Shown here: in pieces, positions 51,101 through 58,335 of the stretch | Numbering within the stretch: the first letter of the stretch is position 1 | Layout: each line of letters begins with the position of its first letter | From: Demequina iriomotensis | GTDB lineage: Bacteria; Actinomycetota; Actinomycetes; Actinomycetales; Demequinaceae | Length of the DNA: 64,000 nt | Assembly: GCF_000971395.1 (NCBI RefSeq) | Contig: NZ_BBME01000020.1 | Coordinates: forward strand, 1-64,000 | Direction of reading: 5' to 3' | Notes under the pieces: generated by a model | Told to the model about the DNA's origin: nothing | The model's input: only the letters and a program-made list of their open reading frames with translations | The model's database searches: none | Translations under genes and position numbers: made by a program

Positions 51101-51233
51101 GGCTGCCGCCGCTCGACTCCACCTCGTTGATCGCGATCGACGGCAGCTCCGCCGCCGTCGCGATCGGGGCGACGACGCCCCCTGCCACCAGTGCGAGAGC
51201 CGCGGTCGCGGTCGCGCGTGAGCGCCTGTGCAT
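48138..51233 (-). CDS. Wall-anchored multidomain lamin-tail-domain protein
   Basis: A 1031-aa exported protein. Signal peptide 1-28; four lamin-tail-like (LTD) repeats at about 30-160, 165-300, 317-440 and 445-560, each opening INEVESSG..DW.EL.N and closing YGRCPDGTG or similar; a six-bladed propeller-like region at about 570-880; an (SDGG)n and (GT)n linker; an Ig-like domain; and the end LSSTGAD-hydrophobic helix-RRRARR, a sortase sorting signal of the LPxTG kind. Related secreted LTD proteins often join nucleases or phosphatases; here the propeller resembles esterase-like phytase domains. Its ligand is unknown. Confidence 0.78.
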   Translation of the reverse strand: MHRRSRATATAALALVAGGVVAPIATAAELPSIAINEVESSGGSPGDWIELTNTGETAVDVSGWILKDDNDARTLAIPAGTSLAPGGFLAIDVDVEGGFGLGGADAARVFLPDGTTLVDSYGWASHAAQTYGRCPDGTGAFVDTASSTKGAVNDCPVTVTPASALRINEVESSGADAVLGGADWIELVNVADAPLDVNGVVVADSKDESQVTLAGLDPIPAGGFLTLVGDVDFTFGLGKGDSVRLFDPGTADTAAATPFEAYTWGDTHAAQTYGRCPDGTGAFVDTAAPTPGAANACAGTLPEEPVDEPAELSTSLAINEVESNGDDTDWVEVMNLTAAPIDISGWAIKDNDDGRTDVVPAGSVVPAGGLLVIDQQSATYPEGFTFGLGNGDAFRLYDLAGTLVAATTWSTHALVSWSRCPDGTGDWIDAAFSSKGAPNSCSLPVRINEVESSGDASDWVELINLGATEVDLGGAVLKDSDDGHALTIPAGTMLGAGAVAAVDVLDFGLGGEDEVRLFDASGALLDSYAWTAHAGTTYGRCPDGTGDFETTASSTKGAPNDCAGLAAALAWPGGADVAPLDDEATFGGDLSGVDFADGTLWAVQNGDGLLYRMTPAGEVTGEWTLAYPGGGGIVDAEGVHAAADGAVYVSSERDNSASSVSRPAVLRFEPVGASGTLVATAEWNLAADFPGLAANGGLEGVTWIPDAWLVAGGLVDESTSAAYAPAAYAGHGDGLFVVGVEGTASAYLYALNADGSFARVATIPTDEVAFSLVADVQFDAERDQLWVVCDEACDGRIAAYTLVDGVFSASALYERPAGMANIANEGFAVGDATLCVDGAVPTYYADDADTDGFSLRAGTLPCAAGGSDGGSDGGSDGGSDGGSDGGSGGDPDPGTGTGTGTGTGDDDAWEPITLAGPGSVVAGGTITVGLGSAWAGEHAASWLHSDPVLLGTTVADAAGDLAVTIPSATEAGDHTLYVYAADGTLIGTLALEVTAAALSSTGADVDAAIALALALLVTGGVLLEQRRRARR
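48522..48641. repeat. Tandem repeats coding the Gly-rich linker
   Basis: GGTGCC-type hexamers (48522-48554) and a 12-bp CCGTCCGACCCR unit repeated about five times (48576-48641). They encode the GT and SDGG runs of the wall protein, in frame, so unit gain or loss would change linker length without frameshift. Confidence 0.8.
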
Positions 51234-51349
51234 CGTGCCACCCTGTTCGAGTCGAAGGACCTAGCAGGCGCGACGCTAGTGAGCGCGTCTGAACGCGCGG
51301 TGACGGGCGGGTGGCCGACGGCTGTCGGGAAGGTGACGGGTGAGGGGGG

Positions 51350-51763
51350 TCAGCCCTGGTGCCAGGGGAGGCCCGCGCCCTTCCAGCCTTGCCAGCCGCG
51401 GTGGCCGTGCTCGTCGGTGGCGCCCTCGAAGCCCTCGAGGACGTTGTACGCCGGGCCCAGGCCCGCGGCGGTCGCGACCTCGGCGGCGCCGATGGAGCGC
51501 GCGCCGGAACGGCACAGGAAGACGATCGGCTGACCCGGCTCCACGCCGGTCGCCTGGAGCTGGTCGAGGAAGCCCGGGTTGCGCTGCATCGTCGGGTAGG
51601 TGACCCACTCGATCAGCGCGGCCTGACGGCCCAGCGTCGAGGCGTCCGGCACGCCTGTGAACCGCCACTCCGCCTCGGTGCGGACGTCGACCAGGATCGC
51701 CTCGGGCTGGTCCTCGAGCAGCTTCCAGGCCTCGTGCGGCGTCAGGTCTCCGGCGTAGGTCAT
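51350..51763 (-). CDS. Rhodanese-domain sulfurtransferase
   Basis: A 137-aa single-domain rhodanese. The active-site loop is CRSGARS (Cys84), which carries a persulfide. LVDVRTEAEW is the conserved N-terminal motif. The Trp-rich C-terminus (GWQGWKGAGLPW) is typical of small bacterial rhodaneses encoded with sulfur-assimilation genes. RBS GAGAGGA. Confidence 0.9.
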   Translation of the reverse strand: MTYAGDLTPHEAWKLLEDQPEAILVDVRTEAEWRFTGVPDASTLGRQAALIEWVTYPTMQRNPGFLDQLQATGVEPGQPIVFLCRSGARSIGAAEVATAAGLGPAYNVLEGFEGATDEHGHRGWQGWKGAGLPWHQG

Positions 51764-51808
51764 GGCGGTCCTCTCGGGTGGGGATGCGCGTCAGTCTAGG
51801 TCCATGCC

Positions 51809-51814
51809 TAGGGT
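51809..51814 (+). promoter_or_regulatory. -10 box of the VOC protein gene
   Basis: TAGGGT, 6 nt before the ATG. Confidence 0.5.
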
Positions 51815-51820
51815 GGATCC

Positions 51821-52213
51821 ATGATCCGCATCCACCTCACCAGCGTCTTCGTCGACGACCAGACGAAGGCCCTCGACTTCTACACGCGCGTGCTCGGCTT
51901 CGAGGTGCGCGCGGACGTCCCGCTCGGCGGCGAGGACCGCTGGCTCACGGTGGGGGCACCGGGGGACGATGCGGTGCAGCTCCTGCTCGAGCCCTCCGGG
52001 CATCGTGCGGTGGGGCCGTACCGCGCGGCCCTTCGCGAGGACGGCATCCCCGCCGCGCAGTTCGCGTCGGACGATGTGCGTGCCGAGCACGCCCGGTTGG
52101 TCGAGCTCGGGGTCGAGTTCACGATGCCCCCGACCGACATGGGCCCCGTCACGGTCGCGGTGCTCGACGACACGTGCGGCAACCTCATCCAGCTCGCGCA
52201 GATGCACGGCTGA
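51821..52213 (+). CDS. VOC-fold (glyoxalase/bleomycin-resistance) protein
   Basis: A 130-aa vicinal-oxygen-chelate protein. IHLTSVFVDDQTKALDFYTR and VLGFEV open the first beta-alpha-beta module, and VTVAVLDDTCGNLIQLAQ closes the second. Metal-ligand positions (His 5, Glu or Gln late) look plausible. A lyase, dioxygenase or binding function cannot be told apart. The GDDAVQL segment is coded by an exact GGACGATGCG copy. Confidence 0.82.
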   Translation: MIRIHLTSVFVDDQTKALDFYTRVLGFEVRADVPLGGEDRWLTVGAPGDDAVQLLLEPSGHRAVGPYRAALREDGIPAAQFASDDVRAEHARLVELGVEFTMPPTDMGPVTVAVLDDTCGNLIQLAQMHG

Positions 52214-52217
52214 CGGC

Positions 52218-54233
52218 TCAGCGCGCGAGCCGCGCGGCCTCCTGCGGCGAGCGTGCGTCCACGCCGCGCGCGGCGAGGAGAGACGCGATCCCCGCGCCCG
52301 CCGCGCAGCAGGCGAGCAGCCCGAGGGCTCCCACCACGGTCAGGCCCAGGGCGAGCGCGACGGAGGCGGCGCCGGGCTCGAGGCGGAAGGCGCCGTAGAC
52401 GAGCCCGGCCGCGAGCCCCAGCAACGAGCCGATCAGCATGGGCGCGGCCGTGCGCGCGATCGCGACGATCTGCCTGCCGTGACGGTCGAGACCGAGCGCG
52501 CCGGTGGTCGCGGCCTCTGTGAGCGCACCGGCCCGCGTGGTCCATGCGGCCAGGCCGACGATCGCGCCGGCGGTCACGGCGATGGCAGCGACGCCGCCGC
52601 ACACGGTGAGCACATCGGTGAACGCGCTCGACCACGCCAGCGCATGGGAGGCGATGCCGAGCACGAGCACGGCACCCGGGAACGCCGTCACCGTGCCCGC
52701 GATCGCCGCCGCGGCTCCCATGGGCGACGTGCCCAGGCCATGGCCGGCCAACACGAACGAAGGCCGGTTGGAGCGGCCGAGCGCGGCGCCGAGCCGCATC
52801 AGCGCCGTGCGCGTGATCGCGACGAGGCCGACCAGGGTGAGCGCCGCGAGCACGACGAGCGCCGCGGGCAGGACGCCATGCGACCACCACGTTCCCCAGC
52901 TGCGCGAGGACGCGGCGGCATCCAGACGGGTCACGGCGAGCGCCGCGAGGAGCACTCCGACGACGCCCTGCACGCGCGGTGTGCGTGCCTCGTTGGCGCG
53001 AGGCGGCTGAGGCGCGAGCGCGGCGCTGGGCGTCACGCGCGCCGCGCACAGCGCTGGAACCAGCGCGATGGCGGCGCTGACGGCGACCGCGGAGGCGAGC
53101 AGCGCCACGGCGTAACCGAGCGGGATCACCGCGACCAGCGGGCCGTACGCGTCGGGGCTCTGGGCACGGTACGCGCCGTAGATCACGGCCTCGACCCCCC
53201 AGCCCACCGAGAGTCCCATCACTCCCGCGGCCACCCCCGCGACCGCGCCCTCGGTCAGGCCGGCGAGGACCACGTCACGCCTCGTTGCACCGAGCGCGCG
53301 CGCCGTCGCCACCCACCGCGTGCGGACGTCGCCCTGCGCGCGGCCTGCCGCGAGGGCGACCGCGACGGCGACCATCGCCAAGGTGCCGGCGCCGAGCAAG
53401 GCCGCCTGCTCCGGCATCGTGGCGAACGTGGTCCACGCGGACCCGCCCTCGGCGGCGGTGAAGAGCATCCTCTCCTCGAGCGCCGGGAGCGGCGGGCCGT
53501 CCCACGTGAGCGCGACGTCGTAGTACCCGGTGCGCCCGCCCTCCGCGTTGCTCGCGGGCATGAGACCCCCGAGCGCGGCGAGCGTGACCAGGTCGGCCTC
53601 CGTGACGATTCCCGCGGGGGCGATCGCCACCCCGTCGTCGGGGGCCGAACGGGTGAGCCCCGACACCTTCAGCGACACCGGTTCGGCCTCCGAGACGCCT
53701 TCGCGCGGCACGCTCAGCGCCGTGACGGTGTCGCCGATCCCGACCCCGAGCTCGGTCGCGTACGTGGTCATCAGCGCGATCTCGCCCGCCTCGGGCAAGA
53801 ACCCTCGGTAGATCGCGTCGTCGAGCGTGGCGGAGCTCGCGGCGCGGACGATGGTGAGGCCGCCGTCGGCGTCCTCGGCGAGCTCGACGTGGACCGAGGC
53901 GATGCGCGACACCTCGACGCCATCGCGCGAGGCCTCCTGGACGATGTGCGCGAGACGGTCCGCATCGTCGACCGCGGTGAGCTCGATCTCCTCGCCGTCG
54001 ATCATCCCGATGCCGTCGGTCCAGACACCCACGACGGCGACGTTGTCGCCCGTCCAGCCGTCCGTCGCGGCGATCTGCGCGTCGGTGGCCGCGCGCGTTC
54101 CCCACGACGTCGTCGCGAAGGCCGCGAGCGCCGTCGCGAGAGCGACCAGCACGCCCGCCGTGATCGTGTACCGGCGCTGCGCGCGCCACTGCTCGCGCAT
54201 GAGCGCGATCTGGATCGAGCTGTTCCCCCGCAT
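52218..54233 (-). CDS. FtsX-type ABC permease without ATPase partner
   Basis: A 671-aa membrane protein. A first helix (about 18-40) is followed by an extracytoplasmic region of about 220 residues (MacB periplasmic-core-like, VSGLTRSAPDDG), then an FtsX block RWVATARALGATRRDVVL with further helices and a second helical half. This layout fits lipoprotein or peptide efflux permeases. No ATP-binding gene is adjacent. It is probably leaderless; two tandem GGACGATGCG copies lie just upstream. Confidence 0.75.
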   Translation of the reverse strand: MRGNSSIQIALMREQWRAQRRYTITAGVLVALATALAAFATTSWGTRAATDAQIAATDGWTGDNVAVVGVWTDGIGMIDGEEIELTAVDDADRLAHIVQEASRDGVEVSRIASVHVELAEDADGGLTIVRAASSATLDDAIYRGFLPEAGEIALMTTYATELGVGIGDTVTALSVPREGVSEAEPVSLKVSGLTRSAPDDGVAIAPAGIVTEADLVTLAALGGLMPASNAEGGRTGYYDVALTWDGPPLPALEERMLFTAAEGGSAWTTFATMPEQAALLGAGTLAMVAVAVALAAGRAQGDVRTRWVATARALGATRRDVVLAGLTEGAVAGVAAGVMGLSVGWGVEAVIYGAYRAQSPDAYGPLVAVIPLGYAVALLASAVAVSAAIALVPALCAARVTPSAALAPQPPRANEARTPRVQGVVGVLLAALAVTRLDAAASSRSWGTWWSHGVLPAALVVLAALTLVGLVAITRTALMRLGAALGRSNRPSFVLAGHGLGTSPMGAAAAIAGTVTAFPGAVLVLGIASHALAWSSAFTDVLTVCGGVAAIAVTAGAIVGLAAWTTRAGALTEAATTGALGLDRHGRQIVAIARTAAPMLIGSLLGLAAGLVYGAFRLEPGAASVALALGLTVVGALGLLACCAAGAGIASLLAARGVDARSPQEAARLAR

Positions 54234-54240
54234 GGCGGTC

Positions 54241-54246
54241 ACGCTA
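54241..54246 (-). promoter_or_regulatory. -10 box of the FtsX-type permease gene
   Basis: TAGCGT on the minus strand, 7 nt before the ATG at 54233. Confidence 0.5.
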
Positions 54247-54316
54247 GCGAGCGCCGCCCGCCGCGCGCATCGTCCGCGCGCATCGTCCCCGGTGATACCC
54301 AGGTATGACGCGGGGC

Positions 54317-54820
54317 TCAGCCCTCCTCGGGGTGAGGCTTGCCGGGGGTGACGGGAGGAAGCGCCGACCACGGGAACGTGATCCACAGGTCCGTGCGCTT
54401 CCACACGTAGTCCGGGGCGATCACCGAGTGCGACTTGGCGTACAGCACCACGGTGCGCACCTCGCCGGCGTGCTCCTCCATGAGCCGCTTCACCAGGGCG
54501 AGGGTCTCGCCGGTGTCCGCGACGTCGTCCGCGATGAGCACCTTGAGGCCCTTCATCGCGTCCGTGTCGAGAAGCGGGGGCAGCAGCACGGGTGCGGGGA
54601 GGCGCTCGTCGATGCCGGTGTAGAACTCGACGTTGAGCGTGCCGACGCCCTTGGTGCCGAGCGCGTACGAGATCGCGCCGCCCACCGGCAGCCCGCCGCG
54701 GGCCACCGCGACCACCACATCGGGCTCGTAGCCCGAGTCGACGACCATCTGCGCGAGCTCGCGCGATGCGTCGCCGTAGCCCTGCCAGGTGAGGATCTCG
54801 CGCTCGATGCCGTCGGTCAT
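54317..54820 (-). CDS. Purine phosphoribosyltransferase-like protein
   Basis: A 167-aa type I phosphoribosyltransferase. The PRPP loop is VLIADDVADTGETLALV, and VVAVARGGLPVGGAISYALG is the upstream conserved segment. This resembles the xanthine/guanine (Gpt-like) salvage group. RBS GGAAGGAG is excellent. Substrate base not determined by sequence. Confidence 0.85.
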   Translation of the reverse strand: MTDGIEREILTWQGYGDASRELAQMVVDSGYEPDVVVAVARGGLPVGGAISYALGTKGVGTLNVEFYTGIDERLPAPVLLPPLLDTDAMKGLKVLIADDVADTGETLALVKRLMEEHAGEVRTVVLYAKSHSVIAPDYVWKRTDLWITFPWSALPPVTPGKPHPEEG

Positions 54821-54877
54821 GGTGGCTCCTTCCGGTGAGGCGAGGGTACCTGCGGGCGGGTGCCGGTGCGCCCCGGC

Positions 54878-54883
54878 TAGCCT
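54878..54883 (+). promoter_or_regulatory. -10 box of the gene at 54890
   Basis: TAGCCT, 6 nt before the ATG. Confidence 0.5.
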
Positions 54884-54889
54884 GGACCG

Positions 54890-56158
54890 ATGGGCTTCTT
54901 CACCTCCGAGGGCGACGCACGCCGCTTCTACGAGGCTGATGCGTGGTTCCAGCAGTGGCTCGCGGCCAGCCCGAAGAGCGCCGCCTACCTCGCCACGCGG
55001 CTGCGCAAGGCGACGGGGCATGACCTCCACTTCACCGCCGCGGAGCTGCGCCCGACGCTCGACTGGGTGGCGCGCGACCTCGCGCGCGACCGCTCCGCGG
55101 TCAAGCCCGACTGGGCGTACCGCTCGGAGCTGGGCCAGGAGCTGACCATGCATGGCGCGGCGCTGCTGGATGGCGTCCTCGTCTACGTGGGCGGCCTGGC
55201 CGACGCGCATCGTCCGCTGTCGTGGGGGCTCGACCTGCGCGAGGGATCCCCGACGTATCTGGACCCCGTGCTCGGGCCGGGCGGCCCGCCCGTCGCGATG
55301 CTGCCGTTCGCGCTCGCGGCGATGGGTCACGGTCGGGCGGCGTGGGACGCCGTCGAGGAGGTGCTCCGGTGGTTCGCGACCGAGGGGGAGCTGTCCTACG
55401 AGGACTTCGACACCCCCGCCGACGTGCGCGAGTCCTTCATCCCGTCGGGCGGCTTCCTGCGCAAGGCGGTACGTCCCACCGAGCTCCCGCGCGAGGCCGC
55501 GTCCGCGGCGCTGGGGCCGCTGAGCGAGGAGGACCCCGGACTCGTGGTGAACGATGCGGGGCCCGGCCACGCGCCGGGCACCCCGTCGGACGCGACGCAC
55601 CACGCGATCGTCATGCTCGCGGCCGGGGCGATCGACGAGGCGGCGCTGCTGCGGTTCCTCCGGGCCTGCGACGCGGCGCCGGGCGTCCAGCGGGTCCAGT
55701 TCCGCAGCCATCACGTCCTCGAGGTGTGGGCCCCCGGGCTGCTCACCGTCGAGGTGCTCGCGTCGCTGCGCGCCGCCGCGCGCTCCGAGCTCCCGTCGCG
55801 GCCCGACGATGCGCCGCTGAGCGAGGACGACCGCCGCGGGCTGCTCCTCCGCGCGCCCTTCCTCGAGCGGCTGGGGAAGCACGAGGACCTGGCGGTGCGC
55901 GTGATCGAGGTCGACGGGTTCGACGCGACCGTCACGGTGCAGACGCCGTGGCTTGACGACTACACCTACACGGTCGCGCTCCACCCGCGCATCGTCGAGA
56001 CCCTCACCGAGGCCCGCATGCACGCGGTCGCGGACGCGCTGAGCGGGACGCCCGGCGTCGACCGGGTGCTGTGGGAGGACGCCGAGGGTGTGCATGTCCA
56101 CGCGCCGGGGCTCGCCGCCGATGCGCTCGCGGAGGCCGTCGCGGAGGCGCTCCGGTAG
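54890..56158 (+). CDS. Conserved-looking protein of unknown function
   Basis: A 422-aa cytosolic protein with no signal peptide or transmembrane segment. It opens MGFFTSEGDARRFYEADAWF and contains Trp-rich and acidic stretches; the last 180 residues alternate hydrophobic strands with Asp/Glu. I recognise no motif. Codon use and the -10 box argue that it is real. It may fall into two halves near residue 230. Confidence 0.6.
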   Translation: MGFFTSEGDARRFYEADAWFQQWLAASPKSAAYLATRLRKATGHDLHFTAAELRPTLDWVARDLARDRSAVKPDWAYRSELGQELTMHGAALLDGVLVYVGGLADAHRPLSWGLDLREGSPTYLDPVLGPGGPPVAMLPFALAAMGHGRAAWDAVEEVLRWFATEGELSYEDFDTPADVRESFIPSGGFLRKAVRPTELPREAASAALGPLSEEDPGLVVNDAGPGHAPGTPSDATHHAIVMLAAGAIDEAALLRFLRACDAAPGVQRVQFRSHHVLEVWAPGLLTVEVLASLRAAARSELPSRPDDAPLSEDDRRGLLLRAPFLERLGKHEDLAVRVIEVDGFDATVTVQTPWLDDYTYTVALHPRIVETLTEARMHAVADALSGTPGVDRVLWEDAEGVHVHAPGLAADALAEAVAEALR

Positions 56159-56167
56159 CGTGCGGCG

Positions 56168-56425
56168 TCAGCGCCGGTACACCTCGGGGCGGTGGCCGAT
56201 CGCCAGGACGAGCACCACCAGCACGCCCTCGTCGATCGCATAGATGATGCGGTGGTCACCGACGCGCACCCGGTAGGAGTCGCTGCCGACGAGCCGCCGT
56301 GACGCAGGCGGACGCGGATCGCGCGCGAGGAGCTCGATCGCGCCTCGCAACCGCGCCTGGTCCTGCGGGTGGATGCGTCGCAGCGAGCGGGCGGCCGCAG
56401 GCCGCACCTCGACCCGGTACGTCAC
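56168..56425 (-). CDS. RelE/ParE-family toxin
   Basis: An 85-aa basic protein of the RelE/ParE fold: YRVEVRPAAARSLRRIHPQ, then RLVGSDSYRVRVGDHRIIYAI and the C-terminal VLAIGHRPEVYRR. The RVGDHRIIY and HRPEVY segments are the RelE signature; RelE toxins cut mRNA on the ribosome. The GTG start overlaps the antitoxin stop by 4 bp (56422-56425), the usual toxin-antitoxin arrangement. Confidence 0.9.
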   Translation of the reverse strand: MTYRVEVRPAAARSLRRIHPQDQARLRGAIELLARDPRPPASRRLVGSDSYRVRVGDHRIIYAIDEGVLVVLVLAIGHRPEVYRR

Positions 56426-56673
56426 GACCAGCCGAGATCGGCCTTGACCTGCTCCCACGGGATCGAGTCGCCCGGCTCCGCGAGAGCGGCGTCCGCGGCG
56501 GCGATGTCCTCGGCGTCCTCCAGGGCGGCGAGCATCTCCTCGTACCGGTGTGGGCTGATGAGCACCGCCTCGATCGCGCCATGGCGCTCGAGGAACACGG
56601 CACGCTCCTGCGCACGCTCGATCACGCTGCGCAGCTCGGCGCGGGCCTGGGAGACCGGGATCACGTCGCTCAC
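56422..56673 (-). CDS. Phd/YefM-family antitoxin
   Basis: An 83-aa antitoxin preceding its toxin. DVIPVSQARAELRSVIERAQ is the DNA-binding and dimerisation head; VFLERHGAIEAVLISPHRYEEML is the family core; the acidic tail ([19 protein letters not shown]) would wrap the toxin. It starts at GTG, 6 nt after a TACAAT box. Confidence 0.9.
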   Translation of the reverse strand: MSDVIPVSQARAELRSVIERAQERAVFLERHGAIEAVLISPHRYEEMLAALEDAEDIAAADAALAEPGDSIPWEQVKADLGWS

Positions 56674-56679
56674 GGTCGA

Positions 56680-56709
56680 ATTGTACGTTCGTGACGCAGG
56701 AATGTACAA
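56680..56709 (-). promoter_or_regulatory. Promoter-operator of the toxin-antitoxin pair
   Basis: On the minus strand, TTGTAC (-35, 56704-56709) and TACAAT (-10, 56680-56685) are 18 bp apart. TTGTAC at 56681-56686 and GTACAA at 56704-56709 form an inverted repeat spanning the promoter, a likely antitoxin binding site. Confidence 0.7.
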
Positions 56710-56717
56710 AAAGGTGA

Positions 56718-57170
56718 TCACGCGCTCGCGAGCGTCACCGGCCGCACCTCGTAGAGCAGGCTCGCGCGGCGCGACAGCCCGGTCGAGGCCCAGATGTCGT
56801 GAAGCTCCTGGGCCGTCGGCGCGAGCAGGGTGAGGCGCGCGTTGCCGGCGGCGGTGAGCACGGGGCTGGCCTCGAGCGCGAGCACGATGTCCTCGAGGCG
56901 CGCGGCGGTGTCCGCCGGTGGTCCCGCATAGGTGACCAGGTAGGTGAGGCGCAGCGTCGACGTCGTCGCCGGGCTGCGCGACGCCGAGAAGCCCGGCGAG
57001 AACGCGCGCGAGCCCTCGTCGGGAGCGATCCCGACCAGCGCCACGATGCCCGAGTCCGGGGGCAGAGGCCCGTCGTCGGCGGCGAGGGAGTGCTCCTGCA
57101 CCCACGTGCCGCGGTCGGGCGTCGCCTCGTGGATGGTGGCGATGAGCGCCTCGGTCACCGTGCCGATCAT
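56718..57170 (-). CDS. Uncharacterised protein, possibly Pvc16/DUF4255-like
   Basis: A 150-aa protein opening IGTVTEALIATIHEATPD. The stretch STLRLTYLVTYAGPPADTAARLEDIVLALEASPVL resembles the N-terminal domain of Pvc16/DUF4255 proteins of contractile injection systems (VTEAL... L.YL.TAYA... L.L...PVL). No other injection-system gene is near, so this would be an orphan. The assignment is by eye only. Confidence 0.45.
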   Translation of the reverse strand: MIGTVTEALIATIHEATPDRGTWVQEHSLAADDGPLPPDSGIVALVGIAPDEGSRAFSPGFSASRSPATTSTLRLTYLVTYAGPPADTAARLEDIVLALEASPVLTAAGNARLTLLAPTAQELHDIWASTGLSRRASLLYEVRPVTLASA

Positions 57171-57282
57171 GAGCCTCTCCGTCTCGCCCTGCGTGCGCGG
57201 AGGGTCCGCTGCGGCGGTCGCCTTCCACCGTAAGCCGGGACGCGGCGGAGCGCGCGGCCAGCGGGCCAGGCATCATGGGAGC

Positions 57283-57753
57283 ATGCGCGCCTTGCGGATA
57301 GCAGGCTGGACGGCGCTGACGGCGGTGGTGGTCGTCATCGCCTACTTCGGGCTGTGGGAGGCGCCGGCGCGCACCCCGACGCACCAGCTCGCGTTGGGCG
57401 GCGCCGGCGTGCCGGTGTCGGACGTCCGCGTCGAGACGCACGGCTGGTGGACGGTGTGCGTCACGGGCGCCCGCGGTGGGGTAGAGGACGAGCGCCTCGC
57501 GGTGATCCTGCCGTCCACCTGGACGGCGCACGTCCAGGGCGTGGTGCCCCGCGTCTTCCTCATCGGCGGCTCGACGGAGGTGCGGGACCGGGCCTCGGGG
57601 CACGTGCTGCGCAGCGAGGACATCGCGCAGGTCGAGGGCGTCGAGCTGGGCATGACCGATCCCGAGGAGCGGGCGGTGGTCGAGCGCTGGATCGACCTGT
57701 GCGGCGATGCGGACGCGTATGTCGCGATGGAGCCGCTCGTCTCGCTCCAGTAA
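57283..57753 (+). CDS. Exported single-helix protein, first of a tandem pair
   Basis: A 156-aa protein with an N-terminal signal or anchor helix (8-24) and an extracytoplasmic domain of about 120 residues with two Cys (GWWTVC and DLCGDA). No family recognised. The next gene encodes a protein of the same plan, so the two arose by duplication. Confidence 0.55.
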   Translation: MRALRIAGWTALTAVVVVIAYFGLWEAPARTPTHQLALGGAGVPVSDVRVETHGWWTVCVTGARGGVEDERLAVILPSTWTAHVQGVVPRVFLIGGSTEVRDRASGHVLRSEDIAQVEGVELGMTDPEERAVVERWIDLCGDADAYVAMEPLVSLQ

Positions 57754-57802
57754 CCGCGCGTCCGGCCTGGTGAATTCCGGTTCCAGGGTGCAGGATGCCC
57801 TC

Positions 57803-58324
57803 ATGGGGGCTACAGCGAGGGCGCGCGACGTGGCGCCCACCAAGCGTGCCGCGATCGCGGGCATCGCCGTCGCGGGCATCGCGCTCGTCATCGTGCTGGC
57901 CGCGATGTTCTGGGACCGGCCCGCGCGGCTCGCGACCTACGAGGCGGAGGCCTGGACGGGCGCCGACGCCGAGGTCTCGGGCTACGTCCACCCGGAGACC
58001 CGCGGGCTGTGGACCGTGTGCCCGTCGGTGGTCGACGCCGATGGCGCGACGGTGGGCCTGGTGCTCGCGGACACGTGGAGCGCGACCATGCCGCGCATCG
58101 GCCTGAGCTGGAGCGCCGTGGGGCTGCGCGGCGGCCCCGTGGGCGCGGCGCAGCACGGCGGGGACGGCATGATGCCGTCCACGCTCCAGGTGCGGGTGCT
58201 CGACTCGTCGGTCGCCGCCGACGCGGCGCTCGCGGAGTCCTGGTCGAGCATGTGCGGCGACGCCGCCGCGGTCGCGCTGCTCGCACCCGACACCGTGATC
58301 GAGCTGCCCGACATCACCAACTGA
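57803..58324 (+). CDS. Exported single-helix protein, second of a tandem pair
   Basis: A 173-aa protein with one transmembrane helix (about 16-36) and the same extracytoplasmic pattern as its neighbour: [19 protein letters not shown] and SMCGDA align with WWTVC, VILPSTWTAHVQ and DLCGDA. The two Cys are conserved and may form a disulfide. AGG lies 8 nt before the ATG. Function unknown. Confidence 0.55.
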   Translation: MGATARARDVAPTKRAAIAGIAVAGIALVIVLAAMFWDRPARLATYEAEAWTGADAEVSGYVHPETRGLWTVCPSVVDADGATVGLVLADTWSATMPRIGLSWSAVGLRGGPVGAAQHGGDGMMPSTLQVRVLDSSVAADAALAESWSSMCGDAAAVALLAPDTVIELPDITN

Positions 58325-58335
58325 CCCCACCCGCC

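Noticed and set aside
51283..51298. GCGCGT-CTGA-ACGCGC hairpin between the wall protein and rhodanese genes as a terminator
   Set aside because: Only 6 bp of stem and about 50 bp from the stop; too weak to call in such G+C-rich DNA.
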